Assembly: GCA_964424345.1 (NCBI GenBank)
Contig: CAYRIK010000010.1
Coordinates: 1-52,452 of the forward strand
Reading direction: 5' to 3'
Length of the DNA: 52,452 nt
DNA from: RGIG6307 sp964424345
Lineage (GTDB): Bacteria; Bacillota; Clostridia; Lachnospirales; Lachnospiraceae
Positions 45,426 to 52,452 of the stretch are shown piece by piece; position 1 is the stretch's first letter; each line of letters starts with the position of its first letter. The notes under the pieces were generated by a model. That model made no database searches and was not told where the DNA came from. It was given only the letters and a program-made list of their open reading frames with translations. The position numbers and the translations under genes are program-made.

Positions 45426-46929
45426 AACTTACAAATATCGTCTCTGGGAAAAACATCTGTAAAATATTTTCACATGAAAATCCGGCTTTCGCCATCCTGT
45501 TTGCCCCATTCTGGCTCATACCGACACCATGACCGTAACCTCCTCCATATATAGAATATGATATAACATTTTTTCCATCTTGAACAGTATCTAAGTAAAA
45601 AAATCCGCTTGGCAAAAGCGTTCGACAATAAGAACTGCTACCATCAGATTTTTGTACTGTTGTTCCAGAACCATTCAGCACATAACGAATATTGTACTCT
45701 AAAAGAACTTTATAAACAGCCTCACTTCCCTCTATTATAATGCTTTTACAAATACCGCCGACACCTCTTTCATCTACTTTGATGCTATGTATATTTCCAA
45801 GTTTTTTCACTGGCTGTGAAACAAATTCCCCTTTTTTGTTTTGCGTCAGAATGACATTTTTATTTGCTATATAACGTTCCTGCAAGCGACTTAATATTGC
45901 CTGCGTATCTATTGTTACATCGACAGCACTCCAACGATACCAGCTATCCTCTGCTTCATAGCCATCTACAAACGGATGATGTATCATTGCACGAAAATAG
46001 GCTTCATCCTGTAATAATTCTAAATAATACTGCTCTGCTTTTTCTCCAATAGCAGTTCCATCTTTTGTCTGAAGCACGCCTCCACCAATACGTTTTGCCT
46101 GAAGATACTCTGCTCCATCACTTCCCCATACAGTGCCATCTGTTCCATACCCACAAGACGTAGAATAATAATACACATCTGCAAGATTTTGTTCATGAAA
46201 TAATAATATCCCAGCTGTTTTTTGCACTGCCTCTGTCGTAGCCTCATTTCTATCAATATTTCCGTATACTTGAAATGCAACACTATCATCTACATTTGCC
46301 CCAAATTGAGAATAACCTGGATGTATCAAATATTTATATGCATATGTTCTTGCTAAAATCGCCTGTGCTTCCAATGCTTCTTGTTCATAGCTTGCCGGCA
46401 TTTCGCTTGGCACGACACTTTCTAAATATGTTTCCAATCCAACATTGTTAATCAACATCAAGCCTGCATCTTCTAAAGATACTTCTAATCTTCCATAATA
46501 GCTACATTCTGTTCTGCTTCGTTCAATAGAACGTACAACCAAAGGAGAGTGTTCTTGTGCTGGAACTAATGCAATCAATTTATCTTTTTGAATCGGAAAA
46601 TCAAACTTATCTCCTATTCCAATACGAACGCTTTTTCCTGCCTTTATGACAGTCCTTACCCAATGATCCTTTTCTCCAACTAATACATAACCACCATCTG
46701 GAAACATTACTTCTACTTCTGAATGATATAGTCCATCATAATTTCCTGCCTGTAAAATAACGCGAATATCCGGACTTTCTTCCAAATATTCCCTATCCTC
46801 TTTCACCAATTCCGGCGGCATTGTCTCTATGATTTGTTCCTCTTGTTGCTCTTTCCTTGGAACATATAGTATATAACCTATTACACAAAACATAATAAGT
46901 AACCAAATGAATTTCTTTTTTTTACGCAT
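45409..46929 (-). CDS. SpoIID/LytB-domain peptidoglycan-active protein
   Basis: A 506-residue protein anchored by one N-terminal helix (about 7-23). The SpoIID domain has VVPSEMPAS with the catalytic Glu176, followed by EALEAQAILARTYAYKYL, and the closing GYGHGVGMSQNGANRMAKAGFSCENIL. The family are glycan-strand lytic transglycosylases. It is longer than sporulation SpoIID, with an extra N-terminal region of about 160 residues, and it heads a non-sporulation-looking operon, so it may be a vegetative relative. GGGAGG precedes the ATG. Confidence 0.85.
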   Translation of the reverse strand: MRKKKKFIWLLIMFCVIGYILYVPRKEQQEEQIIETMPPELVKEDREYLEESPDIRVILQAGNYDGLYHSEVEVMFPDGGYVLVGEKDHWVRTVIKAGKSVRIGIGDKFDFPIQKDKLIALVPAQEHSPLVVRSIERSRTECSYYGRLEVSLEDAGLMLINNVGLETYLESVVPSEMPASYEQEALEAQAILARTYAYKYLIHPGYSQFGANVDDSVAFQVYGNIDRNEATTEAVQKTAGILLFHEQNLADVYYYSTSCGYGTDGTVWGSDGAEYLQAKRIGGGVLQTKDGTAIGEKAEQYYLELLQDEAYFRAMIHHPFVDGYEAEDSWYRWSAVDVTIDTQAILSRLQERYIANKNVILTQNKKGEFVSQPVKKLGNIHSIKVDERGVGGICKSIIIEGSEAVYKVLLEYNIRYVLNGSGTTVQKSDGSSSYCRTLLPSGFFYLDTVQDGKNVISYSIYGGGYGHGVGMSQNGANRMAKAGFSCENILQMFFPETIFVSYENNN

Positions 46930-46995
46930 ACTTTCCTCCCTATCAAAAAGCTTGGCTACACTATTTTACTATATTCCATATAAAAATATGCAAAA

Positions 46996-47028
46996 AACAG
47001 ACCACGCAAGTTGTTTGCATGATCTGTT
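46996..47028 (-). terminator. Terminator after the amidase gene
   Basis: Long stem with G-U pairs (arms at both ends of 46996-47028), 4-nt loop, followed on the minus strand by TTTTT. It lies a few bases beyond the amidase stop. Confidence 0.85.
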
Positions 47029-47032
47029 CTTT

Positions 47033-47821
47033 TTACTCAAAACTCACATTACTGTCCAGACTTTTTAATATTCCTTTGGTAAGTGCTTGTGCAAGCATCT
47101 TTTGATAGGATGTATCTGCAAGATTTTTACACTCTTTATTATTAGAAAGATATCCAAGTTCTACTAAAATAGCTGTCATCTGCGTATGCTTTAATACATA
47201 AAAATCTTCTTCTTTTACATTTCTAACGTGAATTTCTGCCTGTTCCCGCATCGCATCCAATAATGTTTCTGCACATACTTGTCCATCATCCATTTCAGGA
47301 TAATGATAACATTCCAAACCATAAACAGAAGAACTTCCTTCATAATAGTTACAATGAATACTTACAAATAATTCTGCATCTGTTTGGTTTGCAAGTTCTG
47401 TACGTTCGTCCAAACTTAAATACTCATCTTTTGTATGTGTCATCGTAACTTCTACTCCTGCCTGTTCCAGATATTCTTTTAAATATTCTGTAACTGCAAG
47501 ATTTACGTCCTTTTCATCGGCATGCTTTCCTATCGTTCCACCGTCTTCTCCTCCATGCCCTGCATCTAATACAACATGCTTTCCTGTTCCTTCTCCATGA
47601 AAAACTTCGGATTCTTCTTTCTCTTCCTGTGAAAAAACAATCTGCGTAAGTTCTTCTTCAAAACTTTTCGTCTCTTTTCCATTAACAAGATCATATATGT
47701 ACATAGCAGAATATGTGAACAGTATCGCAGCAACGATCAATATCGCATATGCCAATATTGCGGATATGATTTTTTGTATTTTTCTTTTTCTTCGTCTTTT
47801 CTTTCGTTTTGTCTGGTTCAT
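47033..47821 (-). CDS. N-acetylmuramoyl-L-alanine amidase (Amidase_3)
   Basis: A 262-residue protein with a strongly basic N-terminus, a membrane helix (about 16-44) and an Amidase_3 domain: VVLDAGHGGEDGG holds the first zinc His (His89), LFVSIHCNYY the second zinc His, and ILVELGYLSNNKE the catalytic Glu region. It cleaves the stem peptide from wall sugar. It is membrane anchored, with no extra wall-binding domain. It follows the TIM-barrel gene by 15 bases. The ribosome binding site is weak. Confidence 0.88.
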   Translation of the reverse strand: MNQTKRKKRRRKRKIQKIISAILAYAILIVAAILFTYSAMYIYDLVNGKETKSFEEELTQIVFSQEEKEESEVFHGEGTGKHVVLDAGHGGEDGGTIGKHADEKDVNLAVTEYLKEYLEQAGVEVTMTHTKDEYLSLDERTELANQTDAELFVSIHCNYYEGSSSVYGLECYHYPEMDDGQVCAETLLDAMREQAEIHVRNVKEEDFYVLKHTQMTAILVELGYLSNNKECKNLADTSYQKMLAQALTKGILKSLDSNVSFE

Positions 47822-47836
47822 AAAAGGTCGTTACAC

Positions 47837-48715
47837 TTATTCCTCAATCTGTTTGATCATATGACGACCACATGCAACCAAATACTTGTTTGCAAAATCT
47901 GCTGCTTCTCTTGGCATATTTCTAAATATACTACCGATTTCATAAGTAAAATCACCTTTGTAACCGATTTCTTTTAAAGCCTTTGTCATCTTGTCAAAAT
48001 TAACCTGATGTAAATATGGCAAAGAATGTAAATCATCTTTGTAATCATTGTCATGTACATGCAATGCCTGAATTCTATCGCCAAGCATATGAATTGCACG
48101 AGGAACATCTTCACTTACCAATACTACATGACCGATATCTAAGCATGCAACAATCCATTCACTGTCAACTGCATCAATGTAATTACAAAATTCTTCTGCT
48201 CTAGAACAAGTGCTGTGAATGCACTGACGAGTAAATCTGTTCCACTGCCACATATTTTCTGCTGCTACTTTGATATTAAACTTTTCACAGTATGGAATCA
48301 GACGCTTATACATTTCAATGTTCATTTCTTTTAAACGTTCTGCATTGCCTTCTTCTGCATAAACATAGCACTGGATTGGATGCACGATAATAATCTTTGC
48401 ACCTAATATAGAAGCGATTTCGATAGAACGAAGTAACGCTGGAACATAGGTCTTGTCTGTCTCAGGAAGACCAAAACGGTTATCCTGTGGTGCATGTGCC
48501 TGATTACATACGATTCCTGCTTCTTCTGCGATTGCTTTTAATTCTAACGCATATTCTCTATAATTATCCTGATTAAATGGATGGTCTGGATTACTTAACA
48601 TTGGACCAAATGACATATCATATGCATCATATCCCATATCTGCCATATAACGGATTGCTTCCGCTTCAGTCATTCCCATATCAACATAACCACCAATTGT
48701 ATTTGAAAGTAACAT
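47837..48715 (-). CDS. TIM-barrel sugar-phosphate isomerase/epimerase-like protein
   Basis: A 292-residue protein of the xylose-isomerase-like TIM-barrel family. KVAAENMWQWN, ACLDIGHVVLV and ALHVHDNDYKDDLH carry the expected metal-binding Glu, Asp and His residues. The substrate is unknown. I use ATG 48715, nine bases after AGGAGG; a longer reading to 48742 has no such site. It is co-oriented with the amidase and may be transcribed with it. Confidence 0.82.
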   Translation of the reverse strand: MLLSNTIGGYVDMGMTEAEAIRYMADMGYDAYDMSFGPMLSNPDHPFNQDNYREYALELKAIAEEAGIVCNQAHAPQDNRFGLPETDKTYVPALLRSIEIASILGAKIIIVHPIQCYVYAEEGNAERLKEMNIEMYKRLIPYCEKFNIKVAAENMWQWNRFTRQCIHSTCSRAEEFCNYIDAVDSEWIVACLDIGHVVLVSEDVPRAIHMLGDRIQALHVHDNDYKDDLHSLPYLHQVNFDKMTKALKEIGYKGDFTYEIGSIFRNMPREAADFANKYLVACGRHMIKQIEE

Positions 48716-48753
48716 AATTTCAAACCTCCTGTTAAATAACACTCTTATGGCTT

Positions 48754-48782
48754 AGTGTAGCATAGCACACATGAAAACTCAA
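48754..48782 (-). promoter_or_regulatory. Promoter of the TIM-barrel/amidase pair
   Basis: Minus strand: TTGAGT (48782-48777), 17-bp spacer, TACACT (48759-48754) with an extended -10 TG. The start codon is about 40 bp further down. Confidence 0.55.
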
Positions 48783-48809
48783 GTTTAAAAAACGCAAGAT
48801 TTTCTTAAT

Positions 48810-49529
48810 TTATAACCACATTTCCTCAATATGATTGATATAATCAAGGCTGCGAAGTGCTTCAATAATTTCTGCATGCGTTTTGTATTTTTTTAGCTCT
48901 TCACTTCTAATAGAAAGAGAAATCGTATATACACTAAGACCTGACTTACTGTAAGCTGGGTTGGCTTCAATGTCATCAATCGTAAGTCCTAATCTTCTCA
49001 GCGTTGTAACAAAATTTTGTAAATATTTACTGCTCTTTAATTCCAAATGAATTTCAAAATAATTAGAACGGTTTTTTAAATAGCGTTCCAATGCTGGAAA
49101 CATGGATAAACATGCAAGTAATATACAAGATGATACAATTGTAATCGTATAAAGTCCTGCCCCACATGTAAGTCCAACAACTGCACATGTCCACAAGCCT
49201 GCCGCTGTAGTAAGACCTTTAATCTGACTTCTGGAACTTACTAACAAAGAATGTACACTGATTACTGCAACACCTATAACACCAGCACAAGACAGCATAC
49301 AAAAATCCATATTTGTATATTCCATAAAAAAGATATCTAATAACATTAAAACCGTTGTTGCCAAAGATACCAAAATAAACGTACGAAGGCCCGCTGAATG
49401 ACGCTTACTAGAACGTTCACAGCCAATGATTGCAGAAATGCATACTGCAAGCAAAATACGGAACAAAATGCCTCCTACCGTCAAACTTTGTGACCATTCA
49501 CCTAACATATTCGCAATTGGATCTATCAT
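48810..49529 (-). CDS. MgtC/SapB-family membrane protein
   Basis: A 239-residue protein. Its first ~150 residues hold about four helices with IGCERSSKRHSAGLRTFILVSLATT and GLTTAAGLWTCAVVGLTCGAGLY, the MgtC core. The C-terminal part (about 155-239) is a soluble ACT-like region. Relatives are linked to magnesium stress and membrane potential. It follows the antiporter gene by 15 bases, so the two are likely co-transcribed. AGGAGG precedes the ATG. Confidence 0.88.
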   Translation of the reverse strand: MIDPIANMLGEWSQSLTVGGILFRILLAVCISAIIGCERSSKRHSAGLRTFILVSLATTVLMLLDIFFMEYTNMDFCMLSCAGVIGVAVISVHSLLVSSRSQIKGLTTAAGLWTCAVVGLTCGAGLYTITIVSSCILLACLSMFPALERYLKNRSNYFEIHLELKSSKYLQNFVTTLRRLGLTIDDIEANPAYSKSGLSVYTISLSIRSEELKKYKTHAEIIEALRSLDYINHIEEMWL

Positions 49530-49544
49530 CTCTCTACATACCTC

Positions 49545-50963
49545 CTAGCGCATTTTCTGTAATCTTTGATGTTCTTCAGCAGCTTCTGTAAATGCCTGTT
49601 CTTCCTTTGTAATCGCTTCTTGGGCAAGTTCCTGCTGAATTTTTTGAATGCGCTCTATTAAAATATCTACGCTGTTTTTCTGTTCTCCAGATACTGTTTT
49701 TTCCTCTACAGGAGCCAGATCTTCCAATTTTGTAGAATAAGATTTAGATAAATACAATGCCATTTTAGCACATACTGGACCTACCAATTCATACAATACA
49801 CTGGATGCCAAAATAACAGTTTCTAATGCTTCTCCTTGTGCCCCTCCAAGTGTTCTTGCTCCAACTGCAGCAAGACCAATCGCAACACCTGCCTGTGGAA
49901 TCAATGCAAGGCCAAAATAATTTCGTGTTTCTTTCGGCTTTTTGGCAAATAAACAACCTAAAAAAGCACCAACATATTTTCCGACGATTCTTACTAAAAA
50001 ATACAGTACGCCAATGACTAATAAAGATACCCCACCAATTGCTCCGGAAGGCTTAACTAATGCATTCAGATCAAAGGAAAGACCGGAACGCACGAAAAAC
50101 AGCAGCAAAATAGGCGGATTAAAGTAGTTCAACTGACTAAAAAGTTTTTCATCGTCTGTAATATTTATGTATACCGTTCCCATAGACATACAGCCAAGTA
50201 ATGGAGAAATGCTCATTGCTGCGCAAATACCACAAAATGCAAACAACAGCGCAATAGAAATAATCAATCGGTTATCTGTCGAACGCTGTTGAATCAACAA
50301 TTTCATAAATACACCAAATACACCGCCAAGAATTAAAATTCCAATATTTTGTACTACTGGAATGATAATGCTTCCTAAATCAAATGCCTTTCCTGTTGCA
50401 GAAGATACTGCAACGGAAATAGCAATACTATATGCTAACAAAGCTACAATATCGTCATACGCTACAACCTGAAGCAATGTATCTACGAAATCTCCTTTTG
50501 CCTTTGTTTGTCGAATCGTCATCATCGTAGAAGCTGGTGCAGTTGCAGATGCCAATGCCGCAAGCACAATAGAAAAAGAAAGCTCTAAATGTAAAACACC
50601 ATACGTTACTATAAATACCAATATAGATGCCAACAAAGATTCCATAACGGTAATAACAAGCACTTTTCCAACATTATGCTTCAATTTTGAAAACTTAAAA
50701 AACTCTCCCGTACTAAATGCAATAAATGCCAATGCAATATCTGCTAAAAATGCGGAACCTTCTATGATCGTGTTTGGAATAAGATTTAATCCAAACGGCC
50801 CTATTAAAATACCCGTCACAATATAGGCCGTAACATTTGGCAATTTAAGTTTTTTCGTAACACGTGTCATCAAAAATCCACAAAGCAACATAAGAGCAAT
50901 CGATATAATGATCACTGCCACTGACGATTGCTCTCCTAATCTTTCATATAATGCATTTAACAT
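49545..50963 (-). CDS. CPA2-type cation:proton antiporter
   Basis: A 472-residue protein with 12-13 helices, including TAYIVTGILIGPFGLNLIP, ALASATAPASTMMTI (with a Thr-rich stretch where CPA2 members have the core ion site) and ALIPQAGVAIGLAAVGA. A hydrophilic tail of about 70 residues rich in Glu and Gln follows the last helix, with no recognisable RCK domain. It probably exchanges Na+ or K+ for H+. I use ATG 50963, with GGGAGG eight bases upstream, rather than the longer reading from 51011. MgtC-like gene follows. Confidence 0.85.
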   Translation of the reverse strand: MLNALYERLGEQSSVAVIIISIALMLLCGFLMTRVTKKLKLPNVTAYIVTGILIGPFGLNLIPNTIIEGSAFLADIALAFIAFSTGEFFKFSKLKHNVGKVLVITVMESLLASILVFIVTYGVLHLELSFSIVLAALASATAPASTMMTIRQTKAKGDFVDTLLQVVAYDDIVALLAYSIAISVAVSSATGKAFDLGSIIIPVVQNIGILILGGVFGVFMKLLIQQRSTDNRLIISIALLFAFCGICAAMSISPLLGCMSMGTVYINITDDEKLFSQLNYFNPPILLLFFVRSGLSFDLNALVKPSGAIGGVSLLVIGVLYFLVRIVGKYVGAFLGCLFAKKPKETRNYFGLALIPQAGVAIGLAAVGARTLGGAQGEALETVILASSVLYELVGPVCAKMALYLSKSYSTKLEDLAPVEEKTVSGEQKNSVDILIERIQKIQQELAQEAITKEEQAFTEAAEEHQRLQKMR

Positions 50964-51024
50964 CTTTTTTCCTCCCTTTCCCCAATAGACATTTTTGTTA
51001 AAAATACACAAAACTTATTTGCCT

Positions 51025-51053
51025 ATAGTACACCTTTTATTTCAAAATGTCAA
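51025..51053 (-). promoter_or_regulatory. Promoter of the antiporter-MgtC pair
   Basis: Minus strand: consensus TTGACA (51053-51048), 17-bp spacer, TACTAT (51030-51025). Confidence 0.65.
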
Positions 51054-51061
51054 ATACAAAT

Positions 51062-51106
51062 ATGACCGATAATAGAATATGATATATTTTCTCTATTATC
51101 GGTCAT
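51062..51106 (-). terminator. Hairpin after the cotJ operon
   Basis: Perfect 15-bp inverted repeat (51062-51076 with 51092-51106), 15-nt loop, about 30 bp past the cotJC stop. The following T-tract is weak. Confidence 0.65.
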
Positions 51107-51136
51107 TTATTTAAAAACATATTTAAGAAATAAAAC

Positions 51137-51751
51137 TTATTTATTGGTACAAGGAGGACAATCAAATCCTGGATTAAATGCATAAAAGTTCTTTTCATTT
51201 AATCTGTCCTGTGTCATGCGAAGAGCCTCACCAAATCTTTGAAAATGTACGATTTCTCTTTGTCTCAAAAAGCGAATCGGTGCTATAATGTCAGGATCAT
51301 CGATAAGACGTAAAATATTATCATAAACAGTTCTGGCCTTTTGTTCTGCTGCCATATCTTCTGTCAAATCTGTAATAATATCGCCCTTGCTTTGAAACTG
51401 GTTTGATGTAAAAGGAACACCACCTGCTGCCTGCGGCCATATACCAAGTGTATGATCGATATAATATTTATCAAATCCGCTTGCAACGATTTCTTCCATA
51501 GACAAATTTCTTGTAAGCTGATATACAATTGTGCCTACCATCTCAAGGTGGTTAAGTTCTTCCGTTGCGATGTCATTTAATAATCCTGCAACTTCCCGAT
51601 ATGGTGTCGCAAATTTCTGCGAAAAATAACGCATACTGGCACCAAGTTCTCCATCCGGACCACCATACTGACTTATGATTACTTGCGCTGCCTGCGCATT
51701 AGGTTTACAGATTTTTACTGGAAACTGCAATCTTTTCTCATATTGAAACAT
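51137..51751 (-). CDS. cotJC: Spore coat protein CotJC (manganese catalase family)
   Basis: A 204-residue protein of the manganese catalase fold. IATEELNHLEMVGTIVYQL supplies a Glu-x-x-His metal pair, and DMAAEQKARTVYDNILRLI with RQREIVHFQRFGEAL supplies the second half of the di-metal site. In Bacillus CotJC is a spore coat component with catalase-like fold. It follows cotJB by three bases. It indicates a spore-former. Confidence 0.93.
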   Translation of the reverse strand: MFQYEKRLQFPVKICKPNAQAAQVIISQYGGPDGELGASMRYFSQKFATPYREVAGLLNDIATEELNHLEMVGTIVYQLTRNLSMEEIVASGFDKYYIDHTLGIWPQAAGGVPFTSNQFQSKGDIITDLTEDMAAEQKARTVYDNILRLIDDPDIIAPIRFLRQREIVHFQRFGEALRMTQDRLNEKNFYAFNPGFDCPPCTNK

Positions 51752-51754
51752 ATA

Positions 51755-52012
51755 CTAACACTCTCCTTCCCATGCATTTGGCTGCATATCCCATTCCCAT
51801 TCTTTACGGCAATTAGATTGTTCTGCAAAAAGCGGGCCATAATTTTCTGCAAATGCTTCCCGCATTTCTTTTAACAATCTTGCATAATGGTGATAATAAT
51901 CCAACGCATTGCGGTCTGTTGGATGAGTGTCTAGATATAGTTTCATATCTGTCAATAAAAAGTCTACCATACTAATTTCATACAAAGCACTGCATCTGTC
52001 TTTTTTTGCCAT
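51755..52012 (-). CDS. cotJB: Spore coat protein CotJB
   Basis: An 85-residue hydrophilic protein. SALYEISMVDFLLTDMKLYLDTHPTDRNALDYYHHYARLLKEMRE is the CotJB pattern, and the C-terminus is rich in Trp, Glu and Asn. It lies between cotJA, whose stop overlaps its start (TAATG), and cotJC. It is expected in the mother cell during sporulation. Confidence 0.9.
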   Translation of the reverse strand: MAKKDRCSALYEISMVDFLLTDMKLYLDTHPTDRNALDYYHHYARLLKEMREAFAENYGPLFAEQSNCRKEWEWDMQPNAWEGEC

Positions 52013-52182
52013 TACTTATTACACCTCCTGCCCTCAAAAGGCTTATCTAATTCAGGGAAAATAGTACCAATGCAAAATGCTTTTTCTAAATCTTCATACA
52101 CGCGGGTAATATGCTGCCATGGAACATAACACATACCCAAAGGAAACTGATCCAAATGCTCATCAAAGTGTTTATCCTGCAT
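52012..52182 (-). CDS. cotJA: Spore coat protein CotJA
   Basis: A 56-residue reading frame beginning MQDKHFDEHLDQFPLGMCYV and continuing with a Pro-Trp pair and an acidic helix (VYEDLEKAFCIGTIFPELDKP). The PLGMCYVPWQ segment and a GTIFPELDKPF ending are typical of CotJA. It starts at ATG 52182 with AAAGGA upstream, and its stop overlaps the cotJB start. It is the first gene of the cotJ operon; I see no convincing SigE promoter in 52183-52257. Confidence 0.9.
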   Translation of the reverse strand: MQDKHFDEHLDQFPLGMCYVPWQHITRVYEDLEKAFCIGTIFPELDKPFEGRRCNK

Positions 52183-52257
52183 AGAAACGTCCTTTCTGTC
52201 ATAAAAACGGATGTGATTTAGTATTATAATATGTAGAACTTTTTTATGTGTGACCGA

Positions 52258-52452
52258 CTATAAAAGGAATCGTCCTTCTAATGCCAGATATTGATCAAAT
52301 AACAGACGGCTGACTTTTGAGCCAAATACTGTTGCTGGATGTTCTGGATAATACATTGCATCGCTGAAATTTTTGTTAAACATAACAATAACATATTCTC
52401 CATATGGAGTATGCACGATGCCGCCATCATTTCTGCACGCGTTCATAGAACC
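52258..52452 (-). CDS. Serine hydrolase (class A beta-lactamase fold), C-terminal part only
   Basis: The reading frame runs off the right edge; only about 64 C-terminal residues are visible. GSMNACRNDGGIVHTPYGEYVIVMF fits the strand after the KTG motif of beta-lactamase-like serine hydrolases, where the GS would be the last residues of that motif and the Arg-Asn-Asp-Gly-Gly-Ile-Val part is characteristic. The active-site serine lies outside the window, so activity cannot be judged. Its stop is about 75 bp before cotJA. Confidence 0.7.
   Translation of the reverse strand, partial: GSMNACRNDGGIVHTPYGEYVIVMFNKNFSDAMYYPEHPATVFGSKVSRLLFDQYLALEGRFLL

Noticed and set aside
50964..51011. A 16-residue extension of the antiporter.
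   Set aside because: It has no ribosome binding site and the hydrophobic start follows ATG 50963, which has GGGAGG upstream.
52183..52257. A SigE-type promoter before cotJA.
   Set aside because: ATATT and CATA-like pieces occur, but spacing and matches are not good enough to call one.

Overview
The window looks like a low-GC, spore-forming Firmicute of class Clostridia, most likely a gut Lachnospiraceae. This is inferred from gene content and order, not from a marker gene: a cotJABC spore-coat operon, a yggS-sepF cell-division block, an mre/PBP2/min/rodA cell-shape block, a T-box in front of pheST, a TIGR04086 membrane protein, and mostly AGGAGG-type ribosome binding sites. It is a draft assembly, because exactly 100 N interrupt one gene at 1375-1474. 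Almost everything is on the minus strand; the one clear plus-strand gene is a CNNM/CorC-type transporter at 2.9-4.2 kb.

Layout in coordinate order (minus-strand transcription runs right to left). 0-2.3 kb: two adjacent CobW/COG0523 GTPase-family genes. One carries a His/Cys repeat tail broken by the N gap; the other ends in a domain resembling the YcgQ/TIGR03943 C-terminus. They look like a metal-trafficking pair. 2.4-4.2 kb: a small membrane protein and the divergent CNNM transporter, closed by a bidirectional terminator. 4.2-9.0 kb: a complete branched-chain amino acid ABC importer, livJ-H-M-G-F, with a strong promoter and a hairpin between the binding-protein gene and the rest. 9.2-14.5 kb: HlyD-like protein, YggS, SepF, then AroB, LspA and RluD. 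14.6-15.0 kb: an unrecognised small P-loop protein with its own promoter and hairpin. 15.1-24.9 kb: radC, mreB, mreC, mreD, PBP2, minD, minE, rodA, mgsA and a D,D-carboxypeptidase, tightly packed. 25.0-36.1 kb: queA, miaB, a SulP transporter, mutS, mutL, miaA and a YnbB-like PLP enzyme, a tRNA-modification and mismatch-repair string. 36.3-41.9 kb: an M18 aminopeptidase and pheST behind a T-box. 41.9-46.9 kb: a compact four-gene operon (SpoIID-like protein, YihY/BrkB membrane protein, condensation-like acyltransferase with a membrane tail, alpha/beta hydrolase). 47.0-51.0 kb: amidase, TIM-barrel isomerase-like protein, MgtC-like protein and a CPA2 antiporter. 51.1-52.5 kb: cotJC-cotJB-cotJA and the C-terminal end of a serine hydrolase.

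How the genes work together: the 15-25 kb block builds and positions the cell wall machinery, and several of its members are atypical. MinD and MinE lie here without MinC. MreB has an altered phosphate-binding loop. PBP2 carries an insertion of about 240 residues. MgsA has substitutions at two positions that are catalytic in the E. coli enzyme. The 42-47 kb operon may form an uncharacterised envelope-modification unit.

The less expected signals are four. One is the CobW pair. Another is a pair of related ~70-bp two-hairpin elements, one following the pheT terminator and one inside the pheS leader. The third is the set of departures in the cell-shape proteins. The fourth is the SpoIID/YihY/acyltransferase/hydrolase operon. 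All family assignments are from motif recognition without database searches.
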